Assembly (NCBI RefSeq): GCF_000877395.1
Contig: NZ_JYFE01000006.1
Span: 1-41,048 of the forward strand
Direction: 5' to 3'
Length of the DNA: 41,048 nt
DNA from: Jannaschia aquimarina
GTDB lineage: Bacteria; Pseudomonadota; Alphaproteobacteria; Rhodobacterales; Rhodobacteraceae
Shown here: piece by piece, positions 16,541 through 25,928 of the stretch
Layout of the letters: every line of letters starts with the position of its first letter
Position numbering within the stretch: position 1 is the stretch's first letter
Notes under the pieces: model-generated
What the model was told of the DNA's origin: nothing
Seen by the model: only the letters and a program-made list of their open reading frames with translations
The model's database searches: none
Translations under genes and position numbers: made by a program

Positions 16541-18139
16541 ATGAGCCAGCCGCGCGTCAACCCCAAGCAAACCTTGCAGGAACTGGGATACGAGGGACTG
16601 GGCCGGGTCTATTACAACCTCCCCGAACCGGCGATCATCCAGGAAGCGCTCGCCCGTGACGAAGGGACGCTGGGACTGGGCGGTTCGTTCTACGTCTCGA
16701 CCGGCAAGTTCACGGGTCGTTCGCCGAAGGACAAGCACGTCGTCCGCACCCCCGGGGTCGAAAATGACATCTGGTGGGAATGCAACGCGCCGATGGCACC
16801 GGACGCCTTTGACCGCCTGCGTTCGGACATGCGCGCCCACATGGCCGGGCGCGACTACTTCGTGCAGGATCTCTATGGAGGAGCCGACCCGGCGCATCGC
16901 CTCGACGTGCGGGTCATCACGGAGCTTGCCTGGCACAGCCTTTTCATCCGGCACATGCTGCGCCGCCCGGACGCGAGCGAGCTCGAAACCTTCGAGCCGG
17001 AATTCACCATCCTCAACTGCCCGTCCTTCAGTGCGGACCCCGAACGGCACGGCTGCCGGAGCGACGTGGTCATCGCGCTCAACCTGGAAGCCAAGGAAAT
17101 CCTGATCGCCGGAACGGAATATGCCGGTGAGAACAAGAAATCGGTCTTCACGCTTCTCAACTACCTGCTCCCCGAGAAGGGCGTCATGCCGATGCATTGC
17201 TCGGCCAATCACGCGATCGGAAAGCCGACCGACTCCGCGGTGTTCTTCGGGCTCTCGGGGACGGGAAAGACGACGCTGTCCGCCGCTCCCGACCGTGTCC
17301 TGATCGGCGATGACGAGCATGGCTGGTCCGACACCGGCATCTTCAACTTCGAGGGTGGATGCTATGCGAAGACGATCAACCTGAGCCGGGACGCCGAGCC
17401 TGAGATCTACGACACGACCACGAAGTTCGGCACCGTCATCGAAAACATGGTGTTCGATCCCGACTCGCTGGAACTCGACTTCGAAGACGACAGCATCACC
17501 GCCAATATGCGATGCGCCTACCCGCTGGAATACATCTCGAATGCCAGCGCGACGGCACTTGGCGGCCATCCGAAGAACGTCATCATGCTGACCTGCGATG
17601 CATTCGGCGTCCTGCCCCCGATCGCGCGCCTGACATCGGCGCAGGCCATGTATCACTTCCTGTCCGGCTTCACCTCCAAGGTCGCAGGCACCGAGCGGGG
17701 CGTCACCGAACCGGAGCCGACCTTCTCCACCTGTTTCGGAGCGCCGTTCATGCCGCGTCGGCCTGAAGTCTACGGCAAGTTGTTGCAGAAGAAGATCGCA
17801 CAATACGGGTCCGATTGCTGGCTCGTGAACACGGGCTGGACCGGAGGCGCCTACGGGACAGGGTCTCGGATGCCGATCAAGGCGACGCGCGCGTTACTCA
17901 CCGCTGCGCTGAGCGGAACCCTGGCCAAGGGCGCGTTCCGGACCGATCCGAATTTCGGCTTCGAAGTTCCCGTCTCTTGCGAAGGAGTGGCCGATGTCCT
18001 GCTGGATCCGAGGCGGACTTGGGCCGACAAGGAAGCTTACGATGCGCAGGCCGCGAAGCTGGTGGACATGTTCTCCAAAAACTTCGAACAATACGTCGAA
18101 CATATCGACGACGACGTGAAAGCATGCGCCATCGGCTGA
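16541..18139 (+). CDS. pckA: ATP-dependent phosphoenolpyruvate carboxykinase
   Basis: A 532-residue PckA converting oxaloacetate and ATP to phosphoenolpyruvate, CO2 and ADP, the entry step of gluconeogenesis. Seen are the [11 protein letters not shown] substrate arginine region, the PCK-specific block NCPSF, P-loop GLSGTGKTT (237-245, K243), the metal-binding [18 protein letters not shown] and NTGWTGG near the C-terminus. Length is standard. ATG 16541 follows a GGAGG 6 nt upstream. It is divergent from chvI, the arrangement conserved in alphaproteobacteria, where ChvI-type regulators influence pckA. The last codons overlap the start of the DUF3859 gene. Confidence 0.97.
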   Translation: MSQPRVNPKQTLQELGYEGLGRVYYNLPEPAIIQEALARDEGTLGLGGSFYVSTGKFTGRSPKDKHVVRTPGVENDIWWECNAPMAPDAFDRLRSDMRAHMAGRDYFVQDLYGGADPAHRLDVRVITELAWHSLFIRHMLRRPDASELETFEPEFTILNCPSFSADPERHGCRSDVVIALNLEAKEILIAGTEYAGENKKSVFTLLNYLLPEKGVMPMHCSANHAIGKPTDSAVFFGLSGTGKTTLSAAPDRVLIGDDEHGWSDTGIFNFEGGCYAKTINLSRDAEPEIYDTTTKFGTVIENMVFDPDSLELDFEDDSITANMRCAYPLEYISNASATALGGHPKNVIMLTCDAFGVLPPIARLTSAQAMYHFLSGFTSKVAGTERGVTEPEPTFSTCFGAPFMPRRPEVYGKLLQKKIAQYGSDCWLVNTGWTGGAYGTGSRMPIKATRALLTAALSGTLAKGAFRTDPNFGFEVPVSCEGVADVLLDPRRTWADKEAYDAQAAKLVDMFSKNFEQYVEHIDDDVKACAIG

Positions 18140-18648
18140 TCCTCGCAACTTTGCTCGCCTGCGCCGCATCCCTTCCGGCGCAGGCGAAAGTGCGCCTTGT
18201 CGAGGCGGGCATTGTCTGCCCCAATGATCGCGAATCCGCCGGCTATCGCGACGCGCCGGATACCGAGGCGGGCCGCATCGACCTGATAGCAGAGCAGATC
18301 GAGTTCGATCTCTACGACCGGACCGTTCCGGCCATGGAGCATCTTTCGTTCGGCTTTCGCGTTCAGCTGAAGGCCGATCAGCCCGAGACCGAAGTCACGA
18401 TCGTGGTGGAACACCCACCGTTCGGGGAAAGACAGGTCGCGCTGGAGCAGTGGACCCAGACTCTTGTCGGCGGAGAGAGCTCTTTGAACCTCTTCACCTT
18501 CGACTACCCCTACGAAATGGTACCGGGCCGCTGGACGTTCTCCATCGAGATCGCGGGGCAGCGTCAGGTCGAAGTGCCATTCGTGGTAGGCGATCGCTTC
18601 GCCAACGCCAATGTGGATCAGACCTGCCTGGGCAATCTTTCGTCCTGA
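18124..18648 (+). CDS. Secreted DUF3859-family protein
   Basis: A 174-residue protein with a clear signal peptide ([21 protein letters not shown], cleavage after AQA) and a beta-rich body. The segments [45 protein letters not shown] and VEHPPFG match what I recall of DUF3859. Two or more Cys (VCP, QTC) could form a periplasmic disulfide. Function is unknown. ATG 18124 lies inside the last pckA codons (16-nt overlap), so it is co-transcribed with pckA and depends on its translation. It is convergent with the exporter gene. Confidence 0.78.
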   Translation: MRHRLILATLLACAASLPAQAKVRLVEAGIVCPNDRESAGYRDAPDTEAGRIDLIAEQIEFDLYDRTVPAMEHLSFGFRVQLKADQPETEVTIVVEHPPFGERQVALEQWTQTLVGGESSLNLFTFDYPYEMVPGRWTFSIEIAGQRQVEVPFVVGDRFANANVDQTCLGNLSS

Positions 18649-18666
18649 GGAGCGGTCGGCCTCCGG

Positions 18667-19425
18667 TTATCCGACGACCCCCTTCCGCAGCAGGTTCAAC
18701 CCGGCAACGACCAGCAGGATCAGCGTCACCTTTCTGAAGAGCGCCTGATCCATCCTGTCCTGCAGCCGCATCCCGAGCCAGAGCCCCGCCAGAGCGGGAA
18801 TGAGGAGAGCGGCGGAGAACGGCGCGGTCCCCGCATTCAGGATGCCCGACCGCAGATGCGCGACGAACAGGACGACGGACCCGACACCGTAGATGACGCC
18901 CTGAACGACCATCTGCCGGTCCTTGGGCGTGCCGATGGCGAGCAGGTAGAGCACGGTAGTCGGCCCCCAGGTTCCCGCGAGCCCGCCCAGCACGCCTGAT
19001 ACCAGGCCGACGATCCACTCGGCCGCTGTCTCCCGCCCCTTCGGAATCGACAGCCGGAAGCCCACAAGCTGGACCGTCGCCAAGGCGACGACCGGAACCC
19101 CCAGCACGAAGTAAAAGGTCTCTCGCGGGATTGAGCTGACGAACTGAGCAGTCACGAAGATCGCGACCACAACCATGAGCAGGTAGCGCCAGTGCAAGCG
19201 AGCCGCATCGAAGGCCGGCCCGATGCCCGCCCGGAACGTCTGGATCCCATTCGTCGCGACGACGGGCACGAGGATCCCGGCCAGGGCAAGTCGCGGATCC
19301 AGGAAACTGGACAAGCCGGAGATCATGACGAGAGGAAGGGCGAACCCGACCATGCCCTTGACCAGTCCGGCAAAGGCGGCAATGGCGAAGGCGAGCAGCC
19401 AGGCACCGGTCGAGAGCAATTCCAT
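18667..19425 (-). CDS. TauE/SafE-family anion exporter
   Basis: A 252-residue membrane protein with about eight transmembrane helices and the family's two repeats, each with a Gly-rich turn: AFAGLVKGMVGFALPLVM near the N-terminus and GLVSGVLGGLAGTWGPTTVLYLLAIG in the middle. TauE/SafE proteins export sulfite, sulfoacetate or similar anions, but the exact substrate here is unknown. ATG 19425 (MELLSTGAWLLAF) was chosen because the first helix starts right after it. The longer upstream frame runs through the mcd promoter. A second, divergent member lies at 25929. Confidence 0.83.
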   Translation of the reverse strand: MELLSTGAWLLAFAIAAFAGLVKGMVGFALPLVMISGLSSFLDPRLALAGILVPVVATNGIQTFRAGIGPAFDAARLHWRYLLMVVVAIFVTAQFVSSIPRETFYFVLGVPVVALATVQLVGFRLSIPKGRETAAEWIVGLVSGVLGGLAGTWGPTTVLYLLAIGTPKDRQMVVQGVIYGVGSVVLFVAHLRSGILNAGTAPFSAALLIPALAGLWLGMRLQDRMDQALFRKVTLILLVVAGLNLLRKGVVG

Positions 19426-19489
19426 CCGAACGCTGCTACGCCGCTTCGCGATGCCGCACCAGCATATCCATGCGGACATGATATTCCGC

Positions 19490-19521
19490 TTGCATGGATT
19501 TCCTGCGCAATTATGTTGCGC
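19490..19521 (+). promoter_or_regulatory. Candidate mcd promoter overlapped by a dyad
   Basis: TTGCAT (19490-19495), 16 nt, TATGTT (19512-19517). The -10 region is covered by the dyad GCGCAA-TTATG-TTGCGC (19505-19521), followed by two TGCAA/TGCAAAG copies (19522-19534). Repeated TTGC/GCAA half sites recall the TTTGCAAA-type operators of ScfR/RamB-family acyl-CoA regulators (recalled, unverified), which control ethylmalonyl-CoA or propionyl-CoA genes in Rhodobacter. Confidence 0.42.
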
Positions 19522-19560
19522 TGCAACTGCAAAGAGGCAACCGGATACAGGAGCGCCAAA

Positions 19561-21255
19561 ATGCCCCATGATGGCCAGGACATGAACGTCGCCCGATCGA
19601 TCGCATCCCCGCTCCTGCCGGATCTGCTGTCCCTGACCGCAGATGCAGTCCCCGCAGCGGAGGCCTATCTTGAGCGGGCGAAAGCAGCCGTTGCGGCCCG
19701 GATCGTTTCGGATGGTCGCGTCAGCGGCGCTCTCCTGGAAGAGAATCAGACCGCCGCTCATGCCCTTGCCTGGACGGCGACCTATGTCGAGGCTCTACGC
19801 CAGATGCAGGACTGGGCGGAACGGCTTCAATCCGAGGGCAGGCTCGGCGAAATGGAGAGCCTGATCCTTCAGATTTCCTTCGGCGAGTATCTCTGGCAGC
19901 TCTACGGCGGCCTTCCGATGAGTCAGGGGGAGATGGTCCGCCCGCAGGACCTGTTCCTGAGCCAGGACGATGCCCGCGCACTGGCGACCGATGCCGTCAT
20001 GCGCCTGACGACCGAGGGCAACACTCCGGCTGCCCGCACCCGCCTCGTGGACCTGATGCGCGACGCCAAAGCGGACGCGACATTCGGGACCACGGGTCTC
20101 GACGAAGAGATGGAGATGATCCGGGACCAGTTCCGCCGCTGGTCCAACGATCGCATCGCCCCCCATGCCCATGAGTGGCATCTGAAAGACGAACTGATCC
20201 CGATGGAGATCATCGAAGAGATGGCCGAGTTGGGCGTCTTCGGCCTGACTATTCCAGAGGAATTCGGCGGGCTCGGAATGCCCAAGGCGGCAATGTGCGT
20301 CGTCTCGGAAGAGCTGTCGCGCGGATATATCGGCGTCGGCTCCTTGGGGACCCGCTCGGAAATCGCGGCGGAACTGGTTCTGGCCGGCGGCACCGATGAC
20401 CAGAAGGCCAAGTGGCTGCCCGGCCTCGCATCCGGCGAAGTCCTGCCCACTGCTGTCTTCACCGAACCGAATACGGGGTCCGATCTCGGGTCGCTCAGGA
20501 CGAAGGCAACGAAGACGGAAGACGGCTGGTCGATCACGGGCAACAAAACCTGGATCACTCACGCCGCCCGCACCCATGTCATGACCGTCCTGGCCCGCAC
20601 GGTTCCCGGCACGGACGATTACCGCGGCCTGAGCATGTTCCTCGCCGAGAAGACCCCGGGCACCGACGACCAGCCCTGGCAGGATGACGGCATCTCCGGC
20701 GGCGAGATCGAGGTGCTCGGCTATCGCGGCATGAAGGAATACACCGTCAATTTCGACGGCTTCCATGTGGACGGCGAGAACCTTCTGGGCATGGAGGAAG
20801 GCCAGGGCTTCAAGCAGTTGATGCAGACCTTCGAAAGCGCCCGGATTCAGACGGCAGCGCGGGCGATTGGCGTAGCGCAGGCCGCGCTGGACGAAGGCAT
20901 GGCCTATGCGGAAGACCGCAAGCAATTCGGCAAGCCGCTGATTGCGTTCCCCCGCGTCGCGGACAAGCTCGCGATGATGGCGACCGAGATCATGGTGACG
21001 CGGCAGCTCACCTATTACTCCGCCCATCGGAAGGACGAGGATCGCCGCTGCGACCTAGAGGCCGGAATGGCGAAGCTGCTGGGCGCGCGTGTCGCTTGGG
21101 CGTGCGCCGACAATGCCCTGCAGATCCATGGCGGCAACGGGTTCGCGCTGGAATACAAGATCAGCCGCATTCTGTGCGACGCCCGCATCCTGAACATCTT
21201 CGAGGGCGCCGCCGAGATCCAGGCTCAGGTGATCGCCCGCAGGCTGCTCGCCTGA
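19561..21255 (+). CDS. mcd: Long-form acyl-CoA dehydrogenase, probably (2S)-methylsuccinyl-CoA dehydrogenase
   Basis: A 564-residue flavoprotein. An N-terminal extension of about 160 residues (helical, LSLTADAVPAAEAYLERAK...) precedes a complete acyl-CoA dehydrogenase: the FAD region TAVFTEPNTGSDLGSL, the WITHAART stretch, the FESARIQTAARAIG helix, GGNGFALEYKISRILCDARI and IFEGAAEIQAQVIARRLL, whose Glu is in the catalytic-base region. That extension and length distinguish Mcd of the ethylmalonyl-CoA pathway from ordinary 380-residue enzymes. Mcd oxidises methylsuccinyl-CoA to mesaconyl-CoA and passes electrons to ETF (etfBA in this window). ATG 19561 has GGAG 7 nt ahead; ATG 19582 is an alternative. 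Confidence 0.85.
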   Translation: MPHDGQDMNVARSIASPLLPDLLSLTADAVPAAEAYLERAKAAVAARIVSDGRVSGALLEENQTAAHALAWTATYVEALRQMQDWAERLQSEGRLGEMESLILQISFGEYLWQLYGGLPMSQGEMVRPQDLFLSQDDARALATDAVMRLTTEGNTPAARTRLVDLMRDAKADATFGTTGLDEEMEMIRDQFRRWSNDRIAPHAHEWHLKDELIPMEIIEEMAELGVFGLTIPEEFGGLGMPKAAMCVVSEELSRGYIGVGSLGTRSEIAAELVLAGGTDDQKAKWLPGLASGEVLPTAVFTEPNTGSDLGSLRTKATKTEDGWSITGNKTWITHAARTHVMTVLARTVPGTDDYRGLSMFLAEKTPGTDDQPWQDDGISGGEIEVLGYRGMKEYTVNFDGFHVDGENLLGMEEGQGFKQLMQTFESARIQTAARAIGVAQAALDEGMAYAEDRKQFGKPLIAFPRVADKLAMMATEIMVTRQLTYYSAHRKDEDRRCDLEAGMAKLLGARVAWACADNALQIHGGNGFALEYKISRILCDARILNIFEGAAEIQAQVIARRLLA

Positions 21256-21329
21256 CGCAGATGAAGAGGGTGGGCGAGGAGCTCACCATCGTCATTCAAT
21301 GAGATCCTGTATCGCGGTTATGACTTGAC

Positions 21330-21351
21330 GTGGCGCCAATGGCGGCGCCAC
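21330..21351 (+). terminator. 8-bp perfect inverted repeat between mcd and thpR
   Basis: GTGGCGCC, loop AATGGC, GGCGCCAC, followed by TCGGGTTCT. It probably ends mcd transcripts. It stops only 10 nt before the thpR ATG and occupies the space where a ribosome-binding site would be, and TTGACG (21325-21330) touches its left arm. It could therefore also be an operator for a thpR promoter. Confidence 0.5.
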
Positions 21352-21361
21352 TCGGGTTCTG

Positions 21362-21895
21362 ATGCGCTCCTTTCTCGCCTTGCCCGTGCCCGAAGAGGCT
21401 GCCGACGACCTCGCCGCATTGTCCGCCGAAGCACCTGGGGGCGGTCGCGCCGTTCCTGTCGACGATCTGCACCTAACCCTCGCATTCCTTGGAGACGCAA
21501 CCGAAGGGACGTTGGAGGAGATCCACGAAGCCCTGTCGTCGCGTGTTCCGCCCCCGCCGCCGATCAGCGTGACGGGGATCGCGCCGATGGATGCCGGGCA
21601 CGGCGTCCTGCTCGTCGCCGATGTCGCCAGGGATATCGGGCTCCTGACCCTTCAGGCCGATGTGGAACGCGCCGCGAGGCGCGCAGGCGCTGATCTGCCG
21701 CGCCGCCGATTTCGCCCCCACGTGACTCTCGCACGGGGGCTCACCTCAGGCCCGGGCTTGCGTGCCTGGATGCGGGGGCTCATCGGTCCGTGGCCCCGAT
21801 GGACCCCGACAGAGATCCGACTGGTACGGTCCGACCTCCGGCCAACGGGTGCCCGCTACGAGACCCTTGCAGCCTACCCGCTGGCGCTCCGATGA
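21362..21895 (+). CDS. thpR: RNA 2',3'-cyclic phosphodiesterase (2'-5' RNA ligase family)
   Basis: A 177-residue 2H phosphoesterase. It has MRSFLALPVPEE at the start and the paired HxTx motifs H37-L-T39 and H120-V-T122 that form the active site. ThpR/LigT opens 2',3'-cyclic phosphates on RNA, with weak ligase activity in vitro; its cellular substrate is unclear. No Shine-Dalgarno is visible, because the 21330-21351 hairpin sits immediately upstream. Its stop overlaps the next gene as ATGA. Slightly short for the family but complete. Confidence 0.88.
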   Translation: MRSFLALPVPEEAADDLAALSAEAPGGGRAVPVDDLHLTLAFLGDATEGTLEEIHEALSSRVPPPPPISVTGIAPMDAGHGVLLVADVARDIGLLTLQADVERAARRAGADLPRRRFRPHVTLARGLTSGPGLRAWMRGLIGPWPRWTPTEIRLVRSDLRPTGARYETLAAYPLALR

Positions 21896-22278
21896 GGGCC
21901 GTGAGTCTTCTGCCCCTCGCCCTCGCATTCTGCCAGCCGGACGAGACGATCTCGGGACATTCCGATCCCACACTCGTCTGGCAGCTGGCGGAACTGAACA
22001 GAGAGCGGATCGACGTGACCGCGACGCTCCGCTTTCCAGAAAAGGGACGGGTGATCGGCGAAGGGCCGTGCAACGCCTTCACCGCGACGCAGACCGCGCC
22101 CTATCCCTGGATCGAGATCGTGCAGCTTGTGTCGACCCGGCGCGCCTGTCCCGATCTGCCGCTGGAGACGGCGTTCTTCGCGGCCCTGCAATCGGCAACT
22201 CTGGTGGAAGCGTCAGACGAGATCCTGATCCTCACCGACGAGGCCGGACGGGAAACGGTTTTCCGCGCGTCCCCCTAG
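21892..22278 (+). CDS. META-domain (HslJ-like) secreted protein
   Basis: A 128-residue protein. The N-terminus is a short hydrophobic signal with a possible imperfect lipobox (LAFC, Cys14). The body has the META pattern: WQLAELN, then GEGPCNAFTATQTA (equivalent of the family's GCNxxxG turn), TRRACPDLPLETAFFAAL, and a closing LILTDEAGRETVF. META-domain proteins are implicated in envelope stress and novobiocin tolerance in E. coli (HslJ). Function here is unknown. It starts within the thpR stop (ATGA) and its own stop shares CTAG (22275-22278) with the convergent decarboxylase stop. Confidence 0.75.
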   Translation: MRAVSLLPLALAFCQPDETISGHSDPTLVWQLAELNRERIDVTATLRFPEKGRVIGEGPCNAFTATQTAPYPWIEIVQLVSTRRACPDLPLETAFFAALQSATLVEASDEILILTDEAGRETVFRASP

Positions 22279-23672
22279 GCTGATCTGATCACCTGCTCGA
22301 CGGCACGAACAGCACGTTCGACATCGGCACGTGTGGTCCGGTGGTTCACGATGGCCGCGCGCAGGCAGGAGACGCCGTCGACGAGGGTCGTGGAGAAGAC
22401 GGCGTCTCCGGAAAGCTGAAGCTCTGCCGCGATCGCTGCCGCCTCTCCCCGGCGGGGTCTGATGACGCAGAGGTTCGATACGACGGGGGCCGCGAGGTCC
22501 AGCACGTCCGATGCCTCCGCCAGCTCGCCCATGTAGGCGGCCTGGCGGCAATTGTCGGTGATCTGTGCGCCCAGCGCATCGGTCCCCAGCCCCCGGATCG
22601 TCGCCCAGACCTTCAACGCGCGAAAGCCGCGACTGAGATCGAACCCGTAATCCGTGGCCCACCATTCGCCGCCCGCCAGCGCCTGCCCCTCGGACAAGTA
22701 GGCCGGCCGCTCGCGGAACGTCGAAAGGTGCAAGTCGTGATCGCGAATGAGGACCGCACCGCAATCGTAGGGAACCGACATCCACTTGTGGAAGTCGGTC
22801 GCCAGGCTGTCCGCCCTCTCGATCCCCACAGAGAGATCGCGCCATGGCAGATCGGCGAGGCGCGTCCAGAACCCGAAGGCGGCATCCGCGTGGAGCCACA
22901 GATCTTCCGCGGCACAAAGATCGGCGAGCGCGGACAGGTCATCGAACGTTCCGAGGTTGACCGAGCCAACCGTCCCGACCACCGCGAGAGGACTCCATCC
23001 TTCCGCCCGATCCTCCGCGATGGCTTGGCTCAGCGCATCGACATCCATGCGTCCGCCCGGTGCAGAGATGCCGCGCAGGGCAACGGAGCCATGGCCCATC
23101 ACCTCCAGCGCTTTCTTGACGCAGCTATGGGCACCCTCGGCGGCATAGACGCGCAGTGGGGGCAAGGCCCCGATCCCCTGTTCCCGCACCTTCGGAAACG
23201 CCCGCATCCGCGCGCAGGACAGCGCGAGGATCGTGGCCTGCGACGTCCCCGTGGTCAGCAGTCCAGAGGCATCCGGCGGCCATCCGGCCACGCGGTGAAG
23301 CCAGGACAAGACCGCTCGCTCGACATGCGCGCCTCCCTGATCCCGACCGCCCATATTGGCGTTCATCGCCGCCGCGATCATCTCGGCTGCCACGCCGAGC
23401 GGCGTGCCGGTTCCGTGCACCCAGCCGAAAAAGCGCGGGTGCGTGTTGCCTGTGGAATAGGGGACAATGTCGCGAAGGATGGCGTCGATTACGCCGGGAT
23501 CTCCGGCGGCGACCTCATCGAGCGCGACGCGATCCGCCATATCCGGCGGTGGGGGCTGCCATGGAAGGTCGCGGGCGTGCCGCAGACGATCCGCGCAGGC
23601 GCGAGCGGCGTCCTCCAGAGCCTCGGAGAACGCATCCCAATCCGCAGGATCGAGCCGGTGACCTTCCATCAT
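22275..23672 (-). CDS. PLP-dependent group II amino-acid decarboxylase
   Basis: A 465-residue decarboxylase of the aromatic-L-amino-acid/glutamate family. Seen are the substrate loop STGNTHPRFFGWVHGTGTP (73-91), LTTGTSQATILA, H182 that stacks on the cofactor, D263 in LHADAAFG, and the Schiff-base lysine K296 in DFHKWMSVPYDCG. The exact substrate (tyrosine, tryptophan, cysteate or another amino acid) cannot be read from the sequence. Start 23672 overlaps the TPP-enzyme stop as ATGA, with a GGAG 6 nt ahead. ATG 23669 is the next codon and equally possible. The two enzymes therefore form an operon, in which the TPP enzyme would act on a related keto acid or the decarboxylase on an amino acid. 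Confidence 0.88.
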   Translation of the reverse strand: MMEGHRLDPADWDAFSEALEDAARACADRLRHARDLPWQPPPPDMADRVALDEVAAGDPGVIDAILRDIVPYSTGNTHPRFFGWVHGTGTPLGVAAEMIAAAMNANMGGRDQGGAHVERAVLSWLHRVAGWPPDASGLLTTGTSQATILALSCARMRAFPKVREQGIGALPPLRVYAAEGAHSCVKKALEVMGHGSVALRGISAPGGRMDVDALSQAIAEDRAEGWSPLAVVGTVGSVNLGTFDDLSALADLCAAEDLWLHADAAFGFWTRLADLPWRDLSVGIERADSLATDFHKWMSVPYDCGAVLIRDHDLHLSTFRERPAYLSEGQALAGGEWWATDYGFDLSRGFRALKVWATIRGLGTDALGAQITDNCRQAAYMGELAEASDVLDLAAPVVSNLCVIRPRRGEAAAIAAELQLSGDAVFSTTLVDGVSCLRAAIVNHRTTRADVERAVRAVEQVIRSA

Positions 23673-25294
23673 GCCGTCTCCAAATCGGTACCCGTCGAGA
23701 GCATGCGCGGGTCGAGCTTCAGATGAATGATCGCAAGCGTGCCACACGCACGTGCCTCGGCCAACGCGGGGGCGAAGGAAGCCTGCTCGGTCACCGTCCA
23801 GCCCTTCCCGCCATAGCTGCGCGCCAAGACCGCGAAGTCAGGGTTGACCAACTCGGTTCCGGACACCCGGCCGGGATAATGGCGTTCCTGGTGCATGCGG
23901 ATCGTCCCGTATCTGCCATTGTCGCAGACAATGACCACGGGTCGAGCCCCACACTGAATCGCGGTCGAGCATTCGTTCAGCGTCATCTGGAAACACCCGT
24001 CTCCGGCAAGGCAGACGACGTCGCGGTCCGGATGCTCGATCGAAGCGGCAATTGCGGCCGGAAAGCCGTATCCCATGGACCCGCTGGTCGGCGCGAGCTG
24101 CGTTCCATACTGACGCCAGCGGTAGTAGCGATGAAGGAACGCGGCATAGTTGCCCGCTCCGTTGGTCAGGATCGCGTCGTCCGGCAGAACGTCGTCGAGG
24201 TGGGCGATGACCTCTTCCAACTTTACCTCCCCCGGCGTGGAACGCGGGCGGATCCAGGCTTCATAGTTGGCTCGGGCAGCGGCCTGATGGGAATGCCAGC
24301 CGGGCAGGTCGTCGTCGCGGGCCGCAAGGGCTGCAACGACATCGGCCGCCCTGGCCTGAACCGCGATCTCTGCCGACCAGACCCGGTTGAGCTCCGAAGC
24401 GGACGGATGGACATGGACCAGTGCGGGGGTTTCGGTCGCAGGGTCGAGGGTTTCGTAGCCACCCGTCGCGATATCGCCCAGCCGCGTGCCGAGGGCGACG
24501 ATCAGGTCTGCACCCTGCAACCGCGCCATTAGTTTGGGATTCGGGCCGACATTCAGATCTCCGGCATAGGCGGCGGAGCGGTTGTCGATGTAATCCTGAC
24601 GCCGGAAAGAGACGGCGACCGGCAGCCCGTGGCGCTCCGCCCAACGCGTCAGATCGGCGGCAGCATCGGCAGACCAGCCGGATCCACCGACGACGACAAG
24701 GGGCCGCTCTGCCCCTCTCAGCCTCTCGACGACCGGGTCCAGATCGGGAACCGCGGGCTGCGGGCTTTCGACGGGCGGCCGGCCCACGGTGTCGGCATGC
24801 GCCGAAAGCATGTCCTCCGGCAGGGCGAGGACGACGGGGCCAGGGCGCCCCGACTGCGCGACCGAGAAAGCCCGCGCGACATATTCCGGCAGGCGTTCGG
24901 TCTGATCGACCTCGGCCACCCATTTCACCAGCGACCCGAACAGCGCGCGGTAGTCCACTTCCTGGAACGCTTCCCTGTCGCGATGGCCGCGCGCGATCTG
25001 GCCGACGAACAGGATTAGAGGCGTCGAATCCTGCATCGCGACGTGCAGCCCACTCGACGCGTTGGTCGCTCCGGGCCCCCTCGTGACAAAGGCGACGCCC
25101 GGCCGGCCAGTCAGCTTGGCGGTCGCCTCCGCCATCATGGCCGCCCCGCCTTCATGGCGGCAGACGACATTCTGGATACCGCTGTCGAAGAGGCCGTCCA
25201 AAGCCGCCAGAAAGCTCTCTCCGGGAACCGAGAAGACCCGCCGGACGCCGTGCGTCGCCAACTCGTCCGCCAGTATCTGTCCGCCGTGCCGCAT
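23669..25294 (-). CDS. TPP-dependent enzyme, acetolactate-synthase-like
   Basis: A 541-residue thiamine-diphosphate enzyme. The N-terminal PYR domain has the catalytic glutamate E26 in FSVPGESFLAALDGL and RHEGGAAMMAEATAKLTGRPG. A central FAD/ADP-like domain lies at about 185-330, and the C-terminal PP domain has the GDGCFQMTLNE...CDN diphosphate-Mg motif and GSMGYGFPAAIAAS. It is not a canonical IlvB, because the regulatory-subunit gene is absent and it sits with a decarboxylase. Candidate activities include decarboxylation or condensation of a 2-oxo acid. Start 25294 has GGGAGG 5-6 nt ahead. The pair is divergent from an FMN reductase. Confidence 0.85.
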   Translation of the reverse strand: MRHGGQILADELATHGVRRVFSVPGESFLAALDGLFDSGIQNVVCRHEGGAAMMAEATAKLTGRPGVAFVTRGPGATNASSGLHVAMQDSTPLILFVGQIARGHRDREAFQEVDYRALFGSLVKWVAEVDQTERLPEYVARAFSVAQSGRPGPVVLALPEDMLSAHADTVGRPPVESPQPAVPDLDPVVERLRGAERPLVVVGGSGWSADAAADLTRWAERHGLPVAVSFRRQDYIDNRSAAYAGDLNVGPNPKLMARLQGADLIVALGTRLGDIATGGYETLDPATETPALVHVHPSASELNRVWSAEIAVQARAADVVAALAARDDDLPGWHSHQAAARANYEAWIRPRSTPGEVKLEEVIAHLDDVLPDDAILTNGAGNYAAFLHRYYRWRQYGTQLAPTSGSMGYGFPAAIAASIEHPDRDVVCLAGDGCFQMTLNECSTAIQCGARPVVIVCDNGRYGTIRMHQERHYPGRVSGTELVNPDFAVLARSYGGKGWTVTEQASFAPALAEARACGTLAIIHLKLDPRMLSTGTDLETA

Positions 25295-25409
25295 CGCACC
25301 TCCCCCGCTCTCGCGGACCCAACCGGAAAGCCGCGGGACTGTCCACCACGGAGCCTTGCGGCCCGGGCCCATTCGTGGATGCTGCGCCCCGACCAGATCG
25401 GAGATCACG

Positions 25410-25928
25410 ATGCTTCTCGGCCTCTGCGGCTCGCTTCGTCGCGCCTCTCTCAACCGCAAACTGATGCTCGAGGCGTTCCGGCTTCATGGTGGTTCGTTCA
25501 CCGAGGGGGATCTGCGTCTGCCGCTCTACGACGGCGACCTCGAGGAAGCCCATGGCATCCCCAATGAGGTTCAGACCTTGGCGGACCAGATCTCCGCGGT
25601 CGAGGCGGTCGTGATCGCGACGCCCGAATACAACAAGGGACCATCCGGCGTCCTGAAGAACGCGCTCGACTGGGTCAGCCGGGTCGATGGCAATCCATGG
25701 CGGGACAAGCCGGTGGCCGTGATGTCGGCAACTGCCGGGCGCGCCGGCGGAGAGAGGGCGCAATACGCGCTCCGCCTCTTCCTCCTTCCGTTCCGGCCCC
25801 GTGTCCTGCCGGGTCCGGAGGTCCTTGTCGGACAGGCCGCGTCCCAGTTCGATGCGAACGGCCGTCTGACGAACCAGCGCAGTATCGATGCACTTGACGA
25901 ATTGATGACCGATCTCAAGACGCAGTGA
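25410..25928 (+). CDS. NAD(P)H-dependent FMN reductase
   Basis: A 172-residue flavodoxin-fold reductase. It has MLLGLCGSLRRASLNRKL (the family's GSxRxxSxN phosphate loop) and ATPEYNKGPSGVLKNALDWVSR (flavin-ring loop). Such enzymes (ArsH/SsuE/azoreductase-like, NADPH_dep_FMN_red) supply reduced FMN or reduce quinones and azo compounds. No monooxygenase partner is adjacent. It is divergent from the TPP-enzyme gene. The stop at 25928 abuts the convergent exporter stop with no gap. Confidence 0.87.
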   Translation: MLLGLCGSLRRASLNRKLMLEAFRLHGGSFTEGDLRLPLYDGDLEEAHGIPNEVQTLADQISAVEAVVIATPEYNKGPSGVLKNALDWVSRVDGNPWRDKPVAVMSATAGRAGGERAQYALRLFLLPFRPRVLPGPEVLVGQAASQFDANGRLTNQRSIDALDELMTDLKTQ

